Shown here: in pieces, positions 25,981 through 35,485 of the stretch
Position numbering within the stretch: position 1 is the first letter of the stretch
Layout of the letters: each line of letters begins with the position of its first letter
Assembly (NCBI GenBank): GCA_949744075.1
Contig: CATJWI010000105.1
Span: 1-41,444, forward strand
Length of the DNA stretch: 41,444 nucleotides
Origin: an uncultured Eubacteriales bacterium
Lineage (GTDB): Bacteria > Bacillota > Clostridia > Oscillospirales > Oscillospiraceae
Direction: 5' to 3'
The notes under the pieces: generated by a model
The model's database searches: none
What the model saw: the letters and a program-made list of their open reading frames with translations, nothing else
Told to the model about the DNA's origin: nothing
Made by a program: the position numbers and the translations under genes

Positions 25981-27366
25981 ATGATACACCGCTATACCCT
26001 GGACGGCCTTCACATCGTGGTGGATGTCTGCTCCGGCTCGGTGCACCTAGTGGACGAGGTGGCCTACGATATCATCGGCCTCTACGACCAGGGGGCGGTC
26101 CGGGGGGAGATCGTCCGGGCCATGCTGGAGAAGTACGCTGGCCGCCCCGACGTGACCGAGGAGGACCTGGAGGACTGCTGTGACGACGTGGAGGAGTTGC
26201 AGCGGACGGGGAAGCTCTTTGCCCCTGATGTGTTTGAGCCCATCGCCGGAGCGCTGAAGGACAAGAGCGCCGGGGTGGTGAAGGCCCTGTGCCTTCACGT
26301 GGCCCATACCTGCAACCTGAACTGCTCCTACTGCTTTGCCAGCCAAGGGAAGTACCACGGGGACCGGGCGGTCATGTCCTTCGAGGTGGGCAAGCAGGCC
26401 CTGGACTTTCTCATGGACCACTCCGGCAGCCGCACCAACCTGGAGGTAGACTTCTTCGGCGGGGAGCCGCTGATGAACTGGGACGTGGTGAAGGACCTGG
26501 TCCGCTATGCCCGGAGCGTGGAGAAGGAGCGGGGGAAGAATTTCCGCTTCACCCTGACCACCAACGGGATGCTCATCGACGACGAGGTCATCGACTTTGC
26601 CAACCGGGAGATGCACAATGTGGTCCTGAGCCTGGACGGGCGGAAGGAGATCCATGACCGCTGCCGGGTGGATTACGCCGGGGAGGGCAGTTGGGAGCGC
26701 ATCGTGCCCAAGTTCCAAAAATTTGTCCAGGCCCGGGAGGGCAAGGAATATTATATGCGGGGCACCTTCACCCATGCCAACCCTGACTTTTTGAAGGACA
26801 TTCAGTGTATGCTGGACCTGGGCTTCACCCAGCTCTCCATGGAACCGGTGGTCTGCGCCCCCGGGGATCCCGCCGCCCTCACCGAGGAGGACCTGCCTGT
26901 CGTGCTGGAGCAGTACGAGGAGTTGGCCCGGCTCATGGCCAAGCGGCGGAAGGAGGGCAGGCCCTTCACCTTCTACCATTATATGCTGGACCTGTCCGGT
27001 GGGCCCTGCGTCTACAAGCGGGTGTCGGGCTGCGGCTCGGGCACCGAGTACATGGCGGTCACCCCTTGGGGGGACCTTTACCCCTGCCACCAGTTCGTGG
27101 GGGAGGAGAAGTACAAGTTAGGGGACGTCTGGCAGGGGGTCACCGCCCCCGCCATTCAAGCGGAGTTCGCCCAGTGCAACGTCTATGCCCGGCCCGAGTG
27201 CCGGGACTGTTGGGCCAGGCTTTACTGTTCCGGTGGCTGCGCTGCCAACGCCTACCACGCCACCGGGGCCATTACCGGGGTCTACGAGCAGGGCTGCGAG
27301 CTGTTTCGGAAGCGGATGGAGTGCGCCATCGCCCTGGAGGCGGCCAGGACCCTGGAGGAGGCCTGA
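25981..27366 (+). CDS. SCIFF maturase: radical SAM/SPASM thioether-forming enzyme
   Basis: CNLNCSYCFASQGKY (CX3CX2C) radical SAM motif; C-terminal SPASM cysteines PCHQF..CNVYARPECRDCWARLYCSGGCAANAYH; directly downstream of SCIFF precursor. Confidence 0.95.
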   Translation: MIHRYTLDGLHIVVDVCSGSVHLVDEVAYDIIGLYDQGAVRGEIVRAMLEKYAGRPDVTEEDLEDCCDDVEELQRTGKLFAPDVFEPIAGALKDKSAGVVKALCLHVAHTCNLNCSYCFASQGKYHGDRAVMSFEVGKQALDFLMDHSGSRTNLEVDFFGGEPLMNWDVVKDLVRYARSVEKERGKNFRFTLTTNGMLIDDEVIDFANREMHNVVLSLDGRKEIHDRCRVDYAGEGSWERIVPKFQKFVQAREGKEYYMRGTFTHANPDFLKDIQCMLDLGFTQLSMEPVVCAPGDPAALTEEDLPVVLEQYEELARLMAKRRKEGRPFTFYHYMLDLSGGPCVYKRVSGCGSGTEYMAVTPWGDLYPCHQFVGEEKYKLGDVWQGVTAPAIQAEFAQCNVYARPECRDCWARLYCSGGCAANAYHATGAITGVYEQGCELFRKRMECAIALEAARTLEEA

Positions 27367-28706
27367 TGGATGCCCCGGTGTTCGACCTCCTTAAGGGCTA
27401 CCAGCTGGAGGGCATGAGCCGGTTCCACATGCCGGGGCACAAGGGGGCCGGACCTCTGGGCTGTGAGGGCTGGGACATCACTGAGATCAAGGGGGCGGAC
27501 GCCCTCTACGAGGCCGAGGGAGTCATCGCCCAGGCCGAGGCCAATACCACCGCCCTCTTTGGGACCCAGCGGAGCCTCTGGTCCACCGAGGGATCCAGCC
27601 AGTGCATCCGGGCCATGCTCTACCTGGCCGTGACCCACCGCCGGCCGGGGACCGCCCCCGTGGTGCTGGCCGCCCGCAACGTCCACAAGAGTTTTATCTA
27701 TGCTGCCGCCCTGACGGACTTTGGGGTGGAGTGGCTCTGGCCCGAGGGGGAGAGCGGCTCCCTCTGTGCCTGCCCGGTGTCACCGGAGGCATTGGAGGAG
27801 GCCCTTTCCAGAACGGAGACGTCCCCTTGCGCAGTTTACATAACTTCTCCGGATTATCTGGGAAATATGCAGGACGTCTCCGCCCTGGCCGCCGTGGCCC
27901 ACCGCCACGGTGCCCTGTTGCTGGTGGACAACGCCCACGGGGCCTATCTCCATTTTCTGCCCCGGCCCCGGCACCCCATGGACTTGGGGGCCGACCTGTG
28001 CTGCGACTCTGCCCACAAGACCCTGCCTGTGCTCACGGGAGGTGCCTATCTCCACATTGGAAGGGAGGCCCCCGGGACCTTGGCGGACAGAGCTAAGGCG
28101 GCCCTGGGCCTCTTTGGCTCCACCAGCCCTTCCTATCTGACCATGGCCTCCCTGGACCTGTGCAACCGGTGGTTGGCAGAGGAGGGGAGAGGGCAGCTGG
28201 CCCTTGCGGCAGAGCGTCTGGGAGAATTGAAAAAGGACCTTGCCACCCGGGGCTGGACCCTGTCGGGAGAGGAGGAACTGAAGTTTACCCTCCACGCCTC
28301 CGCCGGGGGCTGGGAAGGCGGCGCCCTGGCCGACCTGCTGCGGGTGGGAGGCGTGGAGCCGGAGTACGCCGACCCCGACTATGTGGTGCTGATGGTCTCC
28401 GCAGCAAATGATGCGGAGGATTTCCAAAAGCTGTCCCAAGCCATGCCCCCGCCGGAGCTGGCAAGGAGAAGGACTGCCGCCCCTCGCCCTGCCCCGTCCC
28501 GGCGGGTGATGTCCGTTCGCCAGGCTGTCTTCGCCCTCCATGAGTGGGTGGGGCGGGAGGAGGCCCTGGGCCGGGTCTGCGCCGCCCCTGCCGTGGCCTG
28601 CCCCCCCGCCATCCCCATCGCCGTCTCCGGGGAGGAGATCGATGCCCAGGCGGTGGAGTGCTTCCGCTATTACGGGATAGAGCGGTGTATGGTAGTGAAG
28701 GAATAA
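27366..28706 (+). CDS. Orn/Lys/Arg decarboxylase-type PLP enzyme
   Basis: SRFHMPGHKGAG, TEGSSQCIRAML, LLVDNAHGAYLHF, DSAHKTLPVLTGGAYLH PLP-lysine motif; TGATG overlap with maturase. Confidence 0.88.
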   Translation: MDAPVFDLLKGYQLEGMSRFHMPGHKGAGPLGCEGWDITEIKGADALYEAEGVIAQAEANTTALFGTQRSLWSTEGSSQCIRAMLYLAVTHRRPGTAPVVLAARNVHKSFIYAAALTDFGVEWLWPEGESGSLCACPVSPEALEEALSRTETSPCAVYITSPDYLGNMQDVSALAAVAHRHGALLLVDNAHGAYLHFLPRPRHPMDLGADLCCDSAHKTLPVLTGGAYLHIGREAPGTLADRAKAALGLFGSTSPSYLTMASLDLCNRWLAEEGRGQLALAAERLGELKKDLATRGWTLSGEEELKFTLHASAGGWEGGALADLLRVGGVEPEYADPDYVVLMVSAANDAEDFQKLSQAMPPPELARRRTAAPRPAPSRRVMSVRQAVFALHEWVGREEALGRVCAAPAVACPPAIPIAVSGEEIDAQAVECFRYYGIERCMVVKE

Positions 28707-28752
28707 AAACCGCCCGCCGAAAAGCGATCGCTTTTCGGCGGGCGTTGTTTTA
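28705..28752. terminator. Bidirectional terminator
   Basis: CGCCCGCCGAAAAGCGATCGCTTTTCGGCGGGCG flanked by AAAA/TTTT. Confidence 0.85.
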
Positions 28753-28782
28753 TCAGGAGATGGGCGGGCCTTTGAGTTCCTC

Positions 28783-29226
28783 TCACCGCACGCTGAGGGC
28801 GGCGATGATCCGCTCCCGGTATTCCCCGTGGTGGGGCATCCCGCCGCCCAGCCCACCCCGCTTGGGGAGCTGGAGCTTGAGAAAGCCGCCGTTTTTCAGG
28901 GTGATGGAGCAGTTTACCGCCCCCATGATCCCCTTTTTTACCTCGCAGTCCTGGATCTCCGACAGGGGGAACACCGTGCCCAGGTCCTCGGCTACCGTCT
29001 TGCGCAGGTCGGGGATGCGGTAGAGCTCGGAGAGATACTTCCGCTCCTCACACTCGGCTACCAGGAGATAGTGGTCGGTGAGGCCCACGTATACGTCAAA
29101 ATAAGACGTTTTCTTTTGATTGACCTGAAGGGTGACGGCATGGATGCCGGCAGAGAGCCGTTCCCCATCGGGAACAAGGGGTTCCAGCCTTTGGAGCATC
29201 AGGGCTTCGTCAAAGATACCGGACAT
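28783..29226 (-). CDS. Hypothetical protein, possibly PH-like fold
   Basis: 147-aa ORF with DVYVGLTDHYLLVAECE.. and VFPLSEIQDCEVKKG.., resembling small bacterial PH-like proteins. Confidence 0.6.
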   Translation of the reverse strand: MSGIFDEALMLQRLEPLVPDGERLSAGIHAVTLQVNQKKTSYFDVYVGLTDHYLLVAECEERKYLSELYRIPDLRKTVAEDLGTVFPLSEIQDCEVKKGIMGAVNCSITLKNGGFLKLQLPKRGGLGGGMPHHGEYRERIIAALSVR

Positions 29227-29379
29227 GGCGGCGGACCTCCCAAATCAGAAATCGATGGTATCGATTATAAGGCCGGGCCGGAAAAAAAGCAAGAGGAGGC
29301 GATAAAACGGGCCGGATTTCAGACTAATTTTAAGTTGTTGTCCTATAATGGCCCTATTCCAGAAGGAAGGGAAGGACTT

Positions 29380-31608
29380 ATGATGAAAAAGACCCCAATG
29401 GCCGCCCTGCTGGCGGCGGCGATGCTTTTGACGATCCCCTGCGGCGCCAGGGCGGCGGAGAAGGAGACCGCCGTCGTCCTCTCCGACGCCCGGATCACCG
29501 TGGACGGCAAGGCTGTTTCCGCCGACCCCGCCGAAGCCGTCTACGTAGGGGCGGAGATCATCTACTACCGTGACGGTACCGACAGCTCTTACGGGGAGGG
29601 AACAGAGGGGGAAAAGCACTCTGAGGCGGAGGCCGCCGTCCATACCGTTCTCACCATTACCCAGCCGGGGACCTACCGGCTCAGCGGCTCCCTGTCAGCC
29701 GGCCAGATCGCCGTGGACCTGGGCAAGGAGGCCAAGGACGACCCCACCGCAGTGGTCACCCTCATTTTGGACAATGTAGATGTGACCTGCACGGTGGCCC
29801 CGGCCCTTATTTTCTATAACGTCTACGAGTGCGATCGGGCCTTTGTGGCCTATGACAACGACGAGGACCCAGACTATGAGGCCACGCCCTATGTGGACAC
29901 CGGCTCCGCCGGGGCCAATGTGGTCATCGCCGCCGGCAGCGGGAATACCTTCACCGGGTCCCATGTGGCCCGGATCTACAAGGAGGGCACCACCAAAAAG
30001 CTCCACAAGTACGACGGGGCTTTCTATTCCAAGATGTCTATGAACATCTTCGGGGACAATGGGGACGACAGCGGTGTGCTGAACATCATTGCCGACAACG
30101 AGGGTCTGGACTCCGAGCTCCACCTGACCCTGAACGGCGGTACGGTGAACATTGAGGCCCAGGACGACGGCATCAACACCAACGAGGACTTCGTCTCAGT
30201 GACCACTGTCAACGGAGGCGTGCTGAACATAAACGCCGGCCTGGGGGCCGAGGGGGACGGCATCGACTCCAACGGCTACCTGGTCATCAACGGGGGAGAG
30301 GTTTGGACTGCCGCCAATGAGCGGACCCCTGACGGGGGCATCGATGCCGACAGCCCCATCCTGATCAACGGGGGGACCCTCTACGCCTTTGGCACCAGGA
30401 ACGATGCCGCCGACAGCGCCTCCAGGCAGCCCTATATGGAGCTGTCCTTTGCCTCCACCCTCCCGGCGGGGAGCCTGGTGACGGTGCAGAACCAGGCGGA
30501 GGAGCTAGTCCTGGGGGCCGTGCTTTCCAAAGCCTGTCAGTCCATTACCCTCTCCTGCCCGGAGCTGAAACTGGACACGTCCTACCGGCTCTATGTGGAT
30601 GGCGTACTTCAGTGTTACAGCGGCAACGGCTTTGGCATGGGCCGCCCCGGCGGTCCCCGGGGGATGGAGCCCCCCGAGGGCTTTGAGCCCGGCCGACGCC
30701 CGGAAGAGGGGGAAGGCCGGCACGACTTCATGCTCGGGAAAATGGAGCCTCCCGCTGATTTTGACCCCACCCGGATACCCCCCGAAGGTTTTGACGGTTT
30801 TGGCGGGGAAAACCGGGCGGACGGCTCTGGGTCTACGGATTTTATGTTAACTGAAACGGCAAAATCCTTCTCCGGTATTTGCGACTCCGACGCCTCGGGC
30901 AAGACCCGGGTCTCCTTCACGGTGGAGGGGGTGGACCGCGGGGGAGGTTGGGCGGTCATTGAGGCTGTTACCGCCATCACCTCTGATGTAGATTTGGACC
31001 CCTCTTTGGTCCAGATCACTGTGACCGACGACCTCTCGGAGAATTATTCCGCCTCCTGCCTGCTGGCCGACGGCCTGGAGGAGGTGAATGCCCTGTTGCC
31101 TAAGGAGGATGGGGATTATATCCTCACCGTGGCGGTGGTGAGCCAGGCGGAGGCCTTCACTGGGGCCACCCAGGTCTCCTTTTCCGTGGGAGCCTTGCCC
31201 TTCTACGATTTGCGGGAGACGGACGCCGCCTATGAGGCGGTGAAGGAGCTCTATTGGGCGGGGGTGCTGAAGGGAACAGGGCAAAACACCTTTTCCCCCA
31301 ACGCCTCCGTCACCAGGGCCCAGGCGGTTGCCGCTCTGGCCCGCCTGGCGGGGGCGGAGGAGGCGGAGACAGACCGCTTTTCCGACGTGGAGCTGGGTTC
31401 CTGGTATGGGGGATACGTGTCTTGGGCAGTGGAGTCGGGGGTCGTGGAGGGGGACGGTGAAGGCCGTTTCCTCCCCAATGAGGCGGTGACGGCCGAACAG
31501 CTGGCGCTGATGCTGGGGAGACTCAAAGAAAATTATGTAAATCAAAAAGAGTTTACCGGCGAATTGACCCGAAGCCAGCTGGCACAGATGATTATTGACA
31601 TTATGTAA
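29380..31608 (+). CDS. Secreted carbohydrate-binding (Cthe_2159-like) protein with C-terminal SLH repeats
   Basis: Signal peptide MMKKTPMAALLAAAMLLTIPCGARA; repeats NGGTVNIEAQDDGINTNEDF / NGGVLNINAGLGAEGDGIDSNGYLVINGGEVW; SLH repeats LYWAGVLKGTGQNTFSPNASVTRAQAVAALAR and VSWAVESGVVEGDGEGRFLPNEAVTAEQLA. Confidence 0.85.
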   Translation: MMKKTPMAALLAAAMLLTIPCGARAAEKETAVVLSDARITVDGKAVSADPAEAVYVGAEIIYYRDGTDSSYGEGTEGEKHSEAEAAVHTVLTITQPGTYRLSGSLSAGQIAVDLGKEAKDDPTAVVTLILDNVDVTCTVAPALIFYNVYECDRAFVAYDNDEDPDYEATPYVDTGSAGANVVIAAGSGNTFTGSHVARIYKEGTTKKLHKYDGAFYSKMSMNIFGDNGDDSGVLNIIADNEGLDSELHLTLNGGTVNIEAQDDGINTNEDFVSVTTVNGGVLNINAGLGAEGDGIDSNGYLVINGGEVWTAANERTPDGGIDADSPILINGGTLYAFGTRNDAADSASRQPYMELSFASTLPAGSLVTVQNQAEELVLGAVLSKACQSITLSCPELKLDTSYRLYVDGVLQCYSGNGFGMGRPGGPRGMEPPEGFEPGRRPEEGEGRHDFMLGKMEPPADFDPTRIPPEGFDGFGGENRADGSGSTDFMLTETAKSFSGICDSDASGKTRVSFTVEGVDRGGGWAVIEAVTAITSDVDLDPSLVQITVTDDLSENYSASCLLADGLEEVNALLPKEDGDYILTVAVVSQAEAFTGATQVSFSVGALPFYDLRETDAAYEAVKELYWAGVLKGTGQNTFSPNASVTRAQAVAALARLAGAEEAETDRFSDVELGSWYGGYVSWAVESGVVEGDGEGRFLPNEAVTAEQLALMLGRLKENYVNQKEFTGELTRSQLAQMIIDIM

Positions 31609-31623
31609 ACTAAAATAGATCGA

Positions 31624-31665
31624 AAAAAGACAGGGCAGACCTATGTGGTCTGCTCTGTCCTTTTG
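31624..31665 (+). terminator. Rho-independent terminator
   Basis: AAAGACAGGGCAGACC..GGTCTGCTCTGTCCTTTT. Confidence 0.75.
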
Positions 31666-31709
31666 GGTGGGCGATATTTATGCCGGATGGAAAAAATATC
31701 TTTTTCTCT

Positions 31710-31739
31710 GTGACAAAGCCGGGGCCTGGGTCGTATAAT
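31710..31739 (+). promoter_or_regulatory. Putative promoter of sigma-factor operon
   Basis: GTGACA - 18 nt - TATAAT (31734-31739). Confidence 0.5.
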
Positions 31740-31776
31740 AAGTGAATGTACATTCCAGGACAAGCGAGGATGGGCC

Positions 31777-32256
31777 ATGGACAAACTCAGTTTTACCCGG
31801 GCGGTAGAGACCTATCAGGATATGGTATATCGGGTGGCCCTTCACAGCCTGGCCAGCCCCCAGGACGCGGATGACGCGGTCCAGGAGGTGTTTTTGCGCC
31901 TGTTCGGCTATGGGGGAGAGCTGGCTGGGGAGGAGCACCTGCGGCGGTGGCTGCTGCGGGTGACAGTAAACTACTGCAAGGACGTGCTGAAAAGCCCCTG
32001 GCGACGGCGGCGGGCTCCGCTGGAGGAGGCCGCCCTGCCTGCCTTTCAGGCCCCGGAGGAGCAGGGGCTCTATGAGGCGGTGATGGCCCTGCCGGAGAAA
32101 TACAGGACGGTGCTGGACCTGTTCTATTACGAGGAGCTCTCCGTAAAGGAGATCGCGGAGCTGCTCCGGCTGGACCCCTCGGCGGTGACCACCCGGCTCA
32201 GCCGGGCCCGGGCCCGGCTGAAATCTGAATTAAAGGAGGTATGGCAGGATGAATGA
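31777..32256 (+). CDS. ECF-type RNA polymerase sigma factor
   Basis: YQDMVYRVALHSLASPQDADDAVQEVFLRLF region 2; LPEKYRTVLDLFYYEELSVKEIAELLRLDPSAVTTRLSRARARLK region 4. Confidence 0.93.
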   Translation: MDKLSFTRAVETYQDMVYRVALHSLASPQDADDAVQEVFLRLFGYGGELAGEEHLRRWLLRVTVNYCKDVLKSPWRRRRAPLEEAALPAFQAPEEQGLYEAVMALPEKYRTVLDLFYYEELSVKEIAELLRLDPSAVTTRLSRARARLKSELKEVWQDE

Positions 32257-33919
32257 CCGTGAGTTGTACCGGCGCACCTTTTCCCAGGTCCATCCCTCCA
32301 AGACAATCACATGGGAGGACGTGAAGCAAATGAAACAAAAACGGCGGCGGCCTCTGGGCCGCCTGGTCCCCCTGGCGGCGGTCATCGCCCTGCTGGCCCT
32401 CTTGGGGGGCACAGCGGTGGCGGTGAATCTCTTCGGCTTGCGGGACGCCCTGCTGCCCCAGCGGCAGGAGGTGGAGGTGCTGGACCCGGAGACGGGACTT
32501 CCGGTCCCGGGAGAAAAGACCCAGGTGGATGTCATCAGCCTGTCCGGCTTTGCCAACACCCCCGAGAGCAAGGCCCTGGCCGAGTGGCAGGAGTTTTTGG
32601 ATGGCTACGACCGGGACGGCTCCATTCTAAACAGTGTGGGCAACGCCATAGACCCGGCCCTGGACAAGTATTTCTACTATGGGGTGTACACCCAGGAGAT
32701 GGGAGACAGGCTGGATGAGATCGTGGAAAAGTACGGCCTGAAGCTTCACACCGATATGATCGACCTCTATGAGCACCCCGAGGCCCTGGGCCCTCTGGCC
32801 GAGTTCACCCAGGAGAAGGAGACCTACTGGACCTATATGTACGAGGACGGAGGCTGTCATTTTGACGGCTACGCCTATGTGGAGGGCTGGGGGCTGGTGG
32901 ACGTGCAGTTCCAGCGCAGCGTGAAGGGGACCTTCAACGAGGTGCAGCTTTCAGTGATGGACGCCGCGAAATACCAGGAGTGGAGCTACCAAACGGACAG
33001 CGGGGTGGAGGTGCTACTGGCCATGGGGCCGGGGAAATCGGTGATCCTGGCCGACCTGCCTGACAGCTTCGTGGTCTTCAACATCTTCATCGGCACCGAC
33101 GGGGAGATGACCCGGGAGCGGCTGGAGGCGGTGGCCGACTGCTATGACTTCAGCGTCCTCACCCCGGTGAAAAAGCCCGTGGTGGAGGAGCGGACGATCC
33201 AGGAGCGGCTTTTCGACAGCCCCCGGGAGCTCTACGCCGCCGCCCTTTGGGAGCTGTGGAACACGGGAGCGTTCCCCATTGACGGAGTGGAAAACCAGCT
33301 GGCCGACAGCTTCGGCAGCGACGAGGTCATGGGGGGCAACCAGTTTGCCATTCGGGACATAGACGGCGACGGCAAGGAGGAGCTGATCCTGCTCTTTACC
33401 GACACCTACACCGCCGGCCAGGCGGGCTATGTGGCGGCCTTCGACGAGACCTATACCGGCCAGGCTCTGCCCCTGCGGACCCAGCTTCAGGAATTCCCCA
33501 TACTCGCCTTCTATGAAAACGGTGCCGTCACAGCCGGGTGGTCCCACAACCAGGGTCTGGCGGGAGATGCCCTATGGCCCTACACCCTCTACCGCTACGA
33601 CGCCGAAATGGACTGGTATGAGGCGGCGGCCACGGTGGACGCCTGGGATAAGTCCCTGAGAGATACCGATCATGAGGGAAAAGCCTTCCCGGACGAGGTG
33701 GACAAGGACGGGGACGGGGTAGTTTACTACATCAGGTCCAACTGGGCCCGGGGAGAGGCGGAGCCGGTGGACGGAGAAGAGTATCAAACCTGGTACGCCG
33801 CTGAGGTGGGGACAGGGGAGCCTCTAAAGCTCCAGTACCAACCCCTGACCCGGGAGAACATCCAGGCCCTCACGGACGAGCCTTTGCCCATCTATCCCTA
33901 CATCATGCCCGCAGGATAA
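32249..33919 (+). CDS. Membrane protein of unknown function, putative anti-sigma/sensor partner
   Basis: Overlaps sigma-factor ORF; single N-terminal TM (LVPLAAVIALLALLGGTAVAVNLF) and large extracytoplasmic region. Confidence 0.65.
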   Translation: MNDRELYRRTFSQVHPSKTITWEDVKQMKQKRRRPLGRLVPLAAVIALLALLGGTAVAVNLFGLRDALLPQRQEVEVLDPETGLPVPGEKTQVDVISLSGFANTPESKALAEWQEFLDGYDRDGSILNSVGNAIDPALDKYFYYGVYTQEMGDRLDEIVEKYGLKLHTDMIDLYEHPEALGPLAEFTQEKETYWTYMYEDGGCHFDGYAYVEGWGLVDVQFQRSVKGTFNEVQLSVMDAAKYQEWSYQTDSGVEVLLAMGPGKSVILADLPDSFVVFNIFIGTDGEMTRERLEAVADCYDFSVLTPVKKPVVEERTIQERLFDSPRELYAAALWELWNTGAFPIDGVENQLADSFGSDEVMGGNQFAIRDIDGDGKEELILLFTDTYTAGQAGYVAAFDETYTGQALPLRTQLQEFPILAFYENGAVTAGWSHNQGLAGDALWPYTLYRYDAEMDWYEAAATVDAWDKSLRDTDHEGKAFPDEVDKDGDGVVYYIRSNWARGEAEPVDGEEYQTWYAAEVGTGEPLKLQYQPLTRENIQALTDEPLPIYPYIMPAG

Positions 33920-33940
33920 CAGGGAGACAGCAGAGTACAA

Positions 33941-33978
33941 AGAAGGCCCTTCGCCTATGGCGGCGAAGGGCCTTTTTG
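33941..33978. terminator. Bidirectional terminator
   Basis: AGAAGGCCCTTCGCC TATG GCGGCGAAGGGCCTTTTT between convergent genes. Confidence 0.85.
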
Positions 33979-33987
33979 CGCTGAGAT

Positions 33988-34749
33988 TCAGTTCTCCTGA
34001 TAGCGGGCCAAAAACTGCTTTGTCCGCTCCTCCCGGGGGTGCTCGATGACCTGCCGGGCGTCTCCCTGCTCCATGATGAGGCCTCCGTCCATGAAAATGA
34101 TTTGGTCGGCCACATCCCGGGCAAAGGCCATCTCGTGGGTGACGATGATCATGGTGGTGCGCTGCTCCGCCAGGGAGCGGATGACCTTCAAGACCTCCCC
34201 GGTGAGCTCTGGGTCCAGGGCGGAGGTGGGCTCGTCGAAGCAGAGCACGTCGGGCTGAAGGGCCAGGGCCCGGGCAATGGCCACCCGCTGCTGCTGGCCG
34301 CCGGAGAGCTGGTAGGGGTAGTGCTTTGCCCGGTCGGCGAGGCCCATGCGCGCCAGCAGCTCCAGCCCCTGCTGCTCGATGGCGGGCCATTTCCCCCTGT
34401 CCTTCTCCCGGAGCCTGCCCGCCAGAGTCACGTTCTCCAGGGCGGTATACTGAGGAAAAAGGTTGAAGCCCTGGAACACCAGTCCGAAGTGGAGCCGTTT
34501 CTGCCGTACCTCACTCTCCCGCTGGGTGGCGGGGTCGGCGGCATCGAAGATGATTTGGTCCCGGACGGAGATGGTTCCCGCATCGGGAGTCTCCAGAAAG
34601 TTGAGGCATCGCAAAAGGGTGGTTTTGCCGCTGCCCGAGGAGCCAATGATGGCCAAAGCCTGTCCCTCGTTGAGGGAGAAGGAGATATTTTTCAGCACCT
34701 GGGTGGCGCCGAAGCGCTTCCCGATGCCCTTTACATCTAAGATCGCCAT
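33988..34749 (-). CDS. Polar amino acid ABC transporter ATP-binding protein
   Basis: GSSGSGKTTLLRCLNFLE; LSGGQQQRVAIARALALQPDVLCFDEPTSALDPEL; ends FLARYQEN. Confidence 0.93.
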   Translation of the reverse strand: MAILDVKGIGKRFGATQVLKNISFSLNEGQALAIIGSSGSGKTTLLRCLNFLETPDAGTISVRDQIIFDAADPATQRESEVRQKRLHFGLVFQGFNLFPQYTALENVTLAGRLREKDRGKWPAIEQQGLELLARMGLADRAKHYPYQLSGGQQQRVAIARALALQPDVLCFDEPTSALDPELTGEVLKVIRSLAEQRTTMIIVTHEMAFARDVADQIIFMDGGLIMEQGDARQVIEHPREERTKQFLARYQEN

Positions 34750-34761
34750 ACCGCGTCCTCC

Positions 34762-35406
34762 TTATCGGAAGTAATCCAGCTTTTTTTCCATCCGGCCCAG
34801 CAGGAAGGTGACCACCCCGTTGAAGACCAGGAAGAACACCCCGGCGTAGAACAGGGGCCAGATCATGGCCCGGTTGCCGAAGTCCTTGGCCATGGCGATG
34901 ATCTCCTTGACCATGATAAAATTGGCCAGGGAGGTGTCCTTCACTAAGGTGATGACCTCGTTGCCGATGGGGGGCACGATGCGCTTGACCACCTGCAGAA
35001 GGGTGACGTGGAAGAAGATCTGGCCCTTGGTCATGCCCAGGACCTCCCCGGCCTCCCGCTGGCCCACCGGTACCCCCTGGATGCCGCCCCGGAAGATCTC
35101 GGAGAAATAGGCGGCGTAGTTGAGCACGAAAGCCAAGGCGGCCGCCGCCATTTTGGGCAGGTTGTACTGGGGCCCAAAGACGATGCCGGGCAGGTAGTAG
35201 ACAATGGCCAGCTGGAGCATCAGGGGGGTGGAGCGCATGATATACACGTAAAAGCGGGTCAGCAGGCTCACCGGCTTCACTCGGCTCATGGACCCGAAGG
35301 CCACCAGAAGCCCCAGGGGCAGGGACAGGATCAGGGTGATAAAAAACAGTTGGCAGTTGAGGGTAAAGCTGGACAGCAGCATTTTTGTGACGGTCTGAAA
35401 GCTCAT
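34762..35406 (-). CDS. Polar amino acid ABC transporter permease
   Basis: YVYIMRSTPLMLQLAIVYY; EIFRGGIQGVPVGQREAGEVLGMTKGQIFFHVTLLQ EAA loop. Confidence 0.92.
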   Translation of the reverse strand: MSFQTVTKMLLSSFTLNCQLFFITLILSLPLGLLVAFGSMSRVKPVSLLTRFYVYIMRSTPLMLQLAIVYYLPGIVFGPQYNLPKMAAAALAFVLNYAAYFSEIFRGGIQGVPVGQREAGEVLGMTKGQIFFHVTLLQVVKRIVPPIGNEVITLVKDTSLANFIMVKEIIAMAKDFGNRAMIWPLFYAGVFFLVFNGVVTFLLGRMEKKLDYFR

Positions 35407-35485
35407 AAAAGTGGGCCCCCTTCAAAACACGGCGGGGCAGGGGCTTTCACCCCTGTCCCGGCGTGGGATGGACAGATAGGATCGG

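Noticed and set aside
33824-34390. Minus-strand 188-aa ORF (MARHRAAGAGAAG...) inside the amino-acid ABC ATPase
   Set aside because: Alternative frame of the ATPase gene; Ala/Gly/Arg/His-rich with no family motif.
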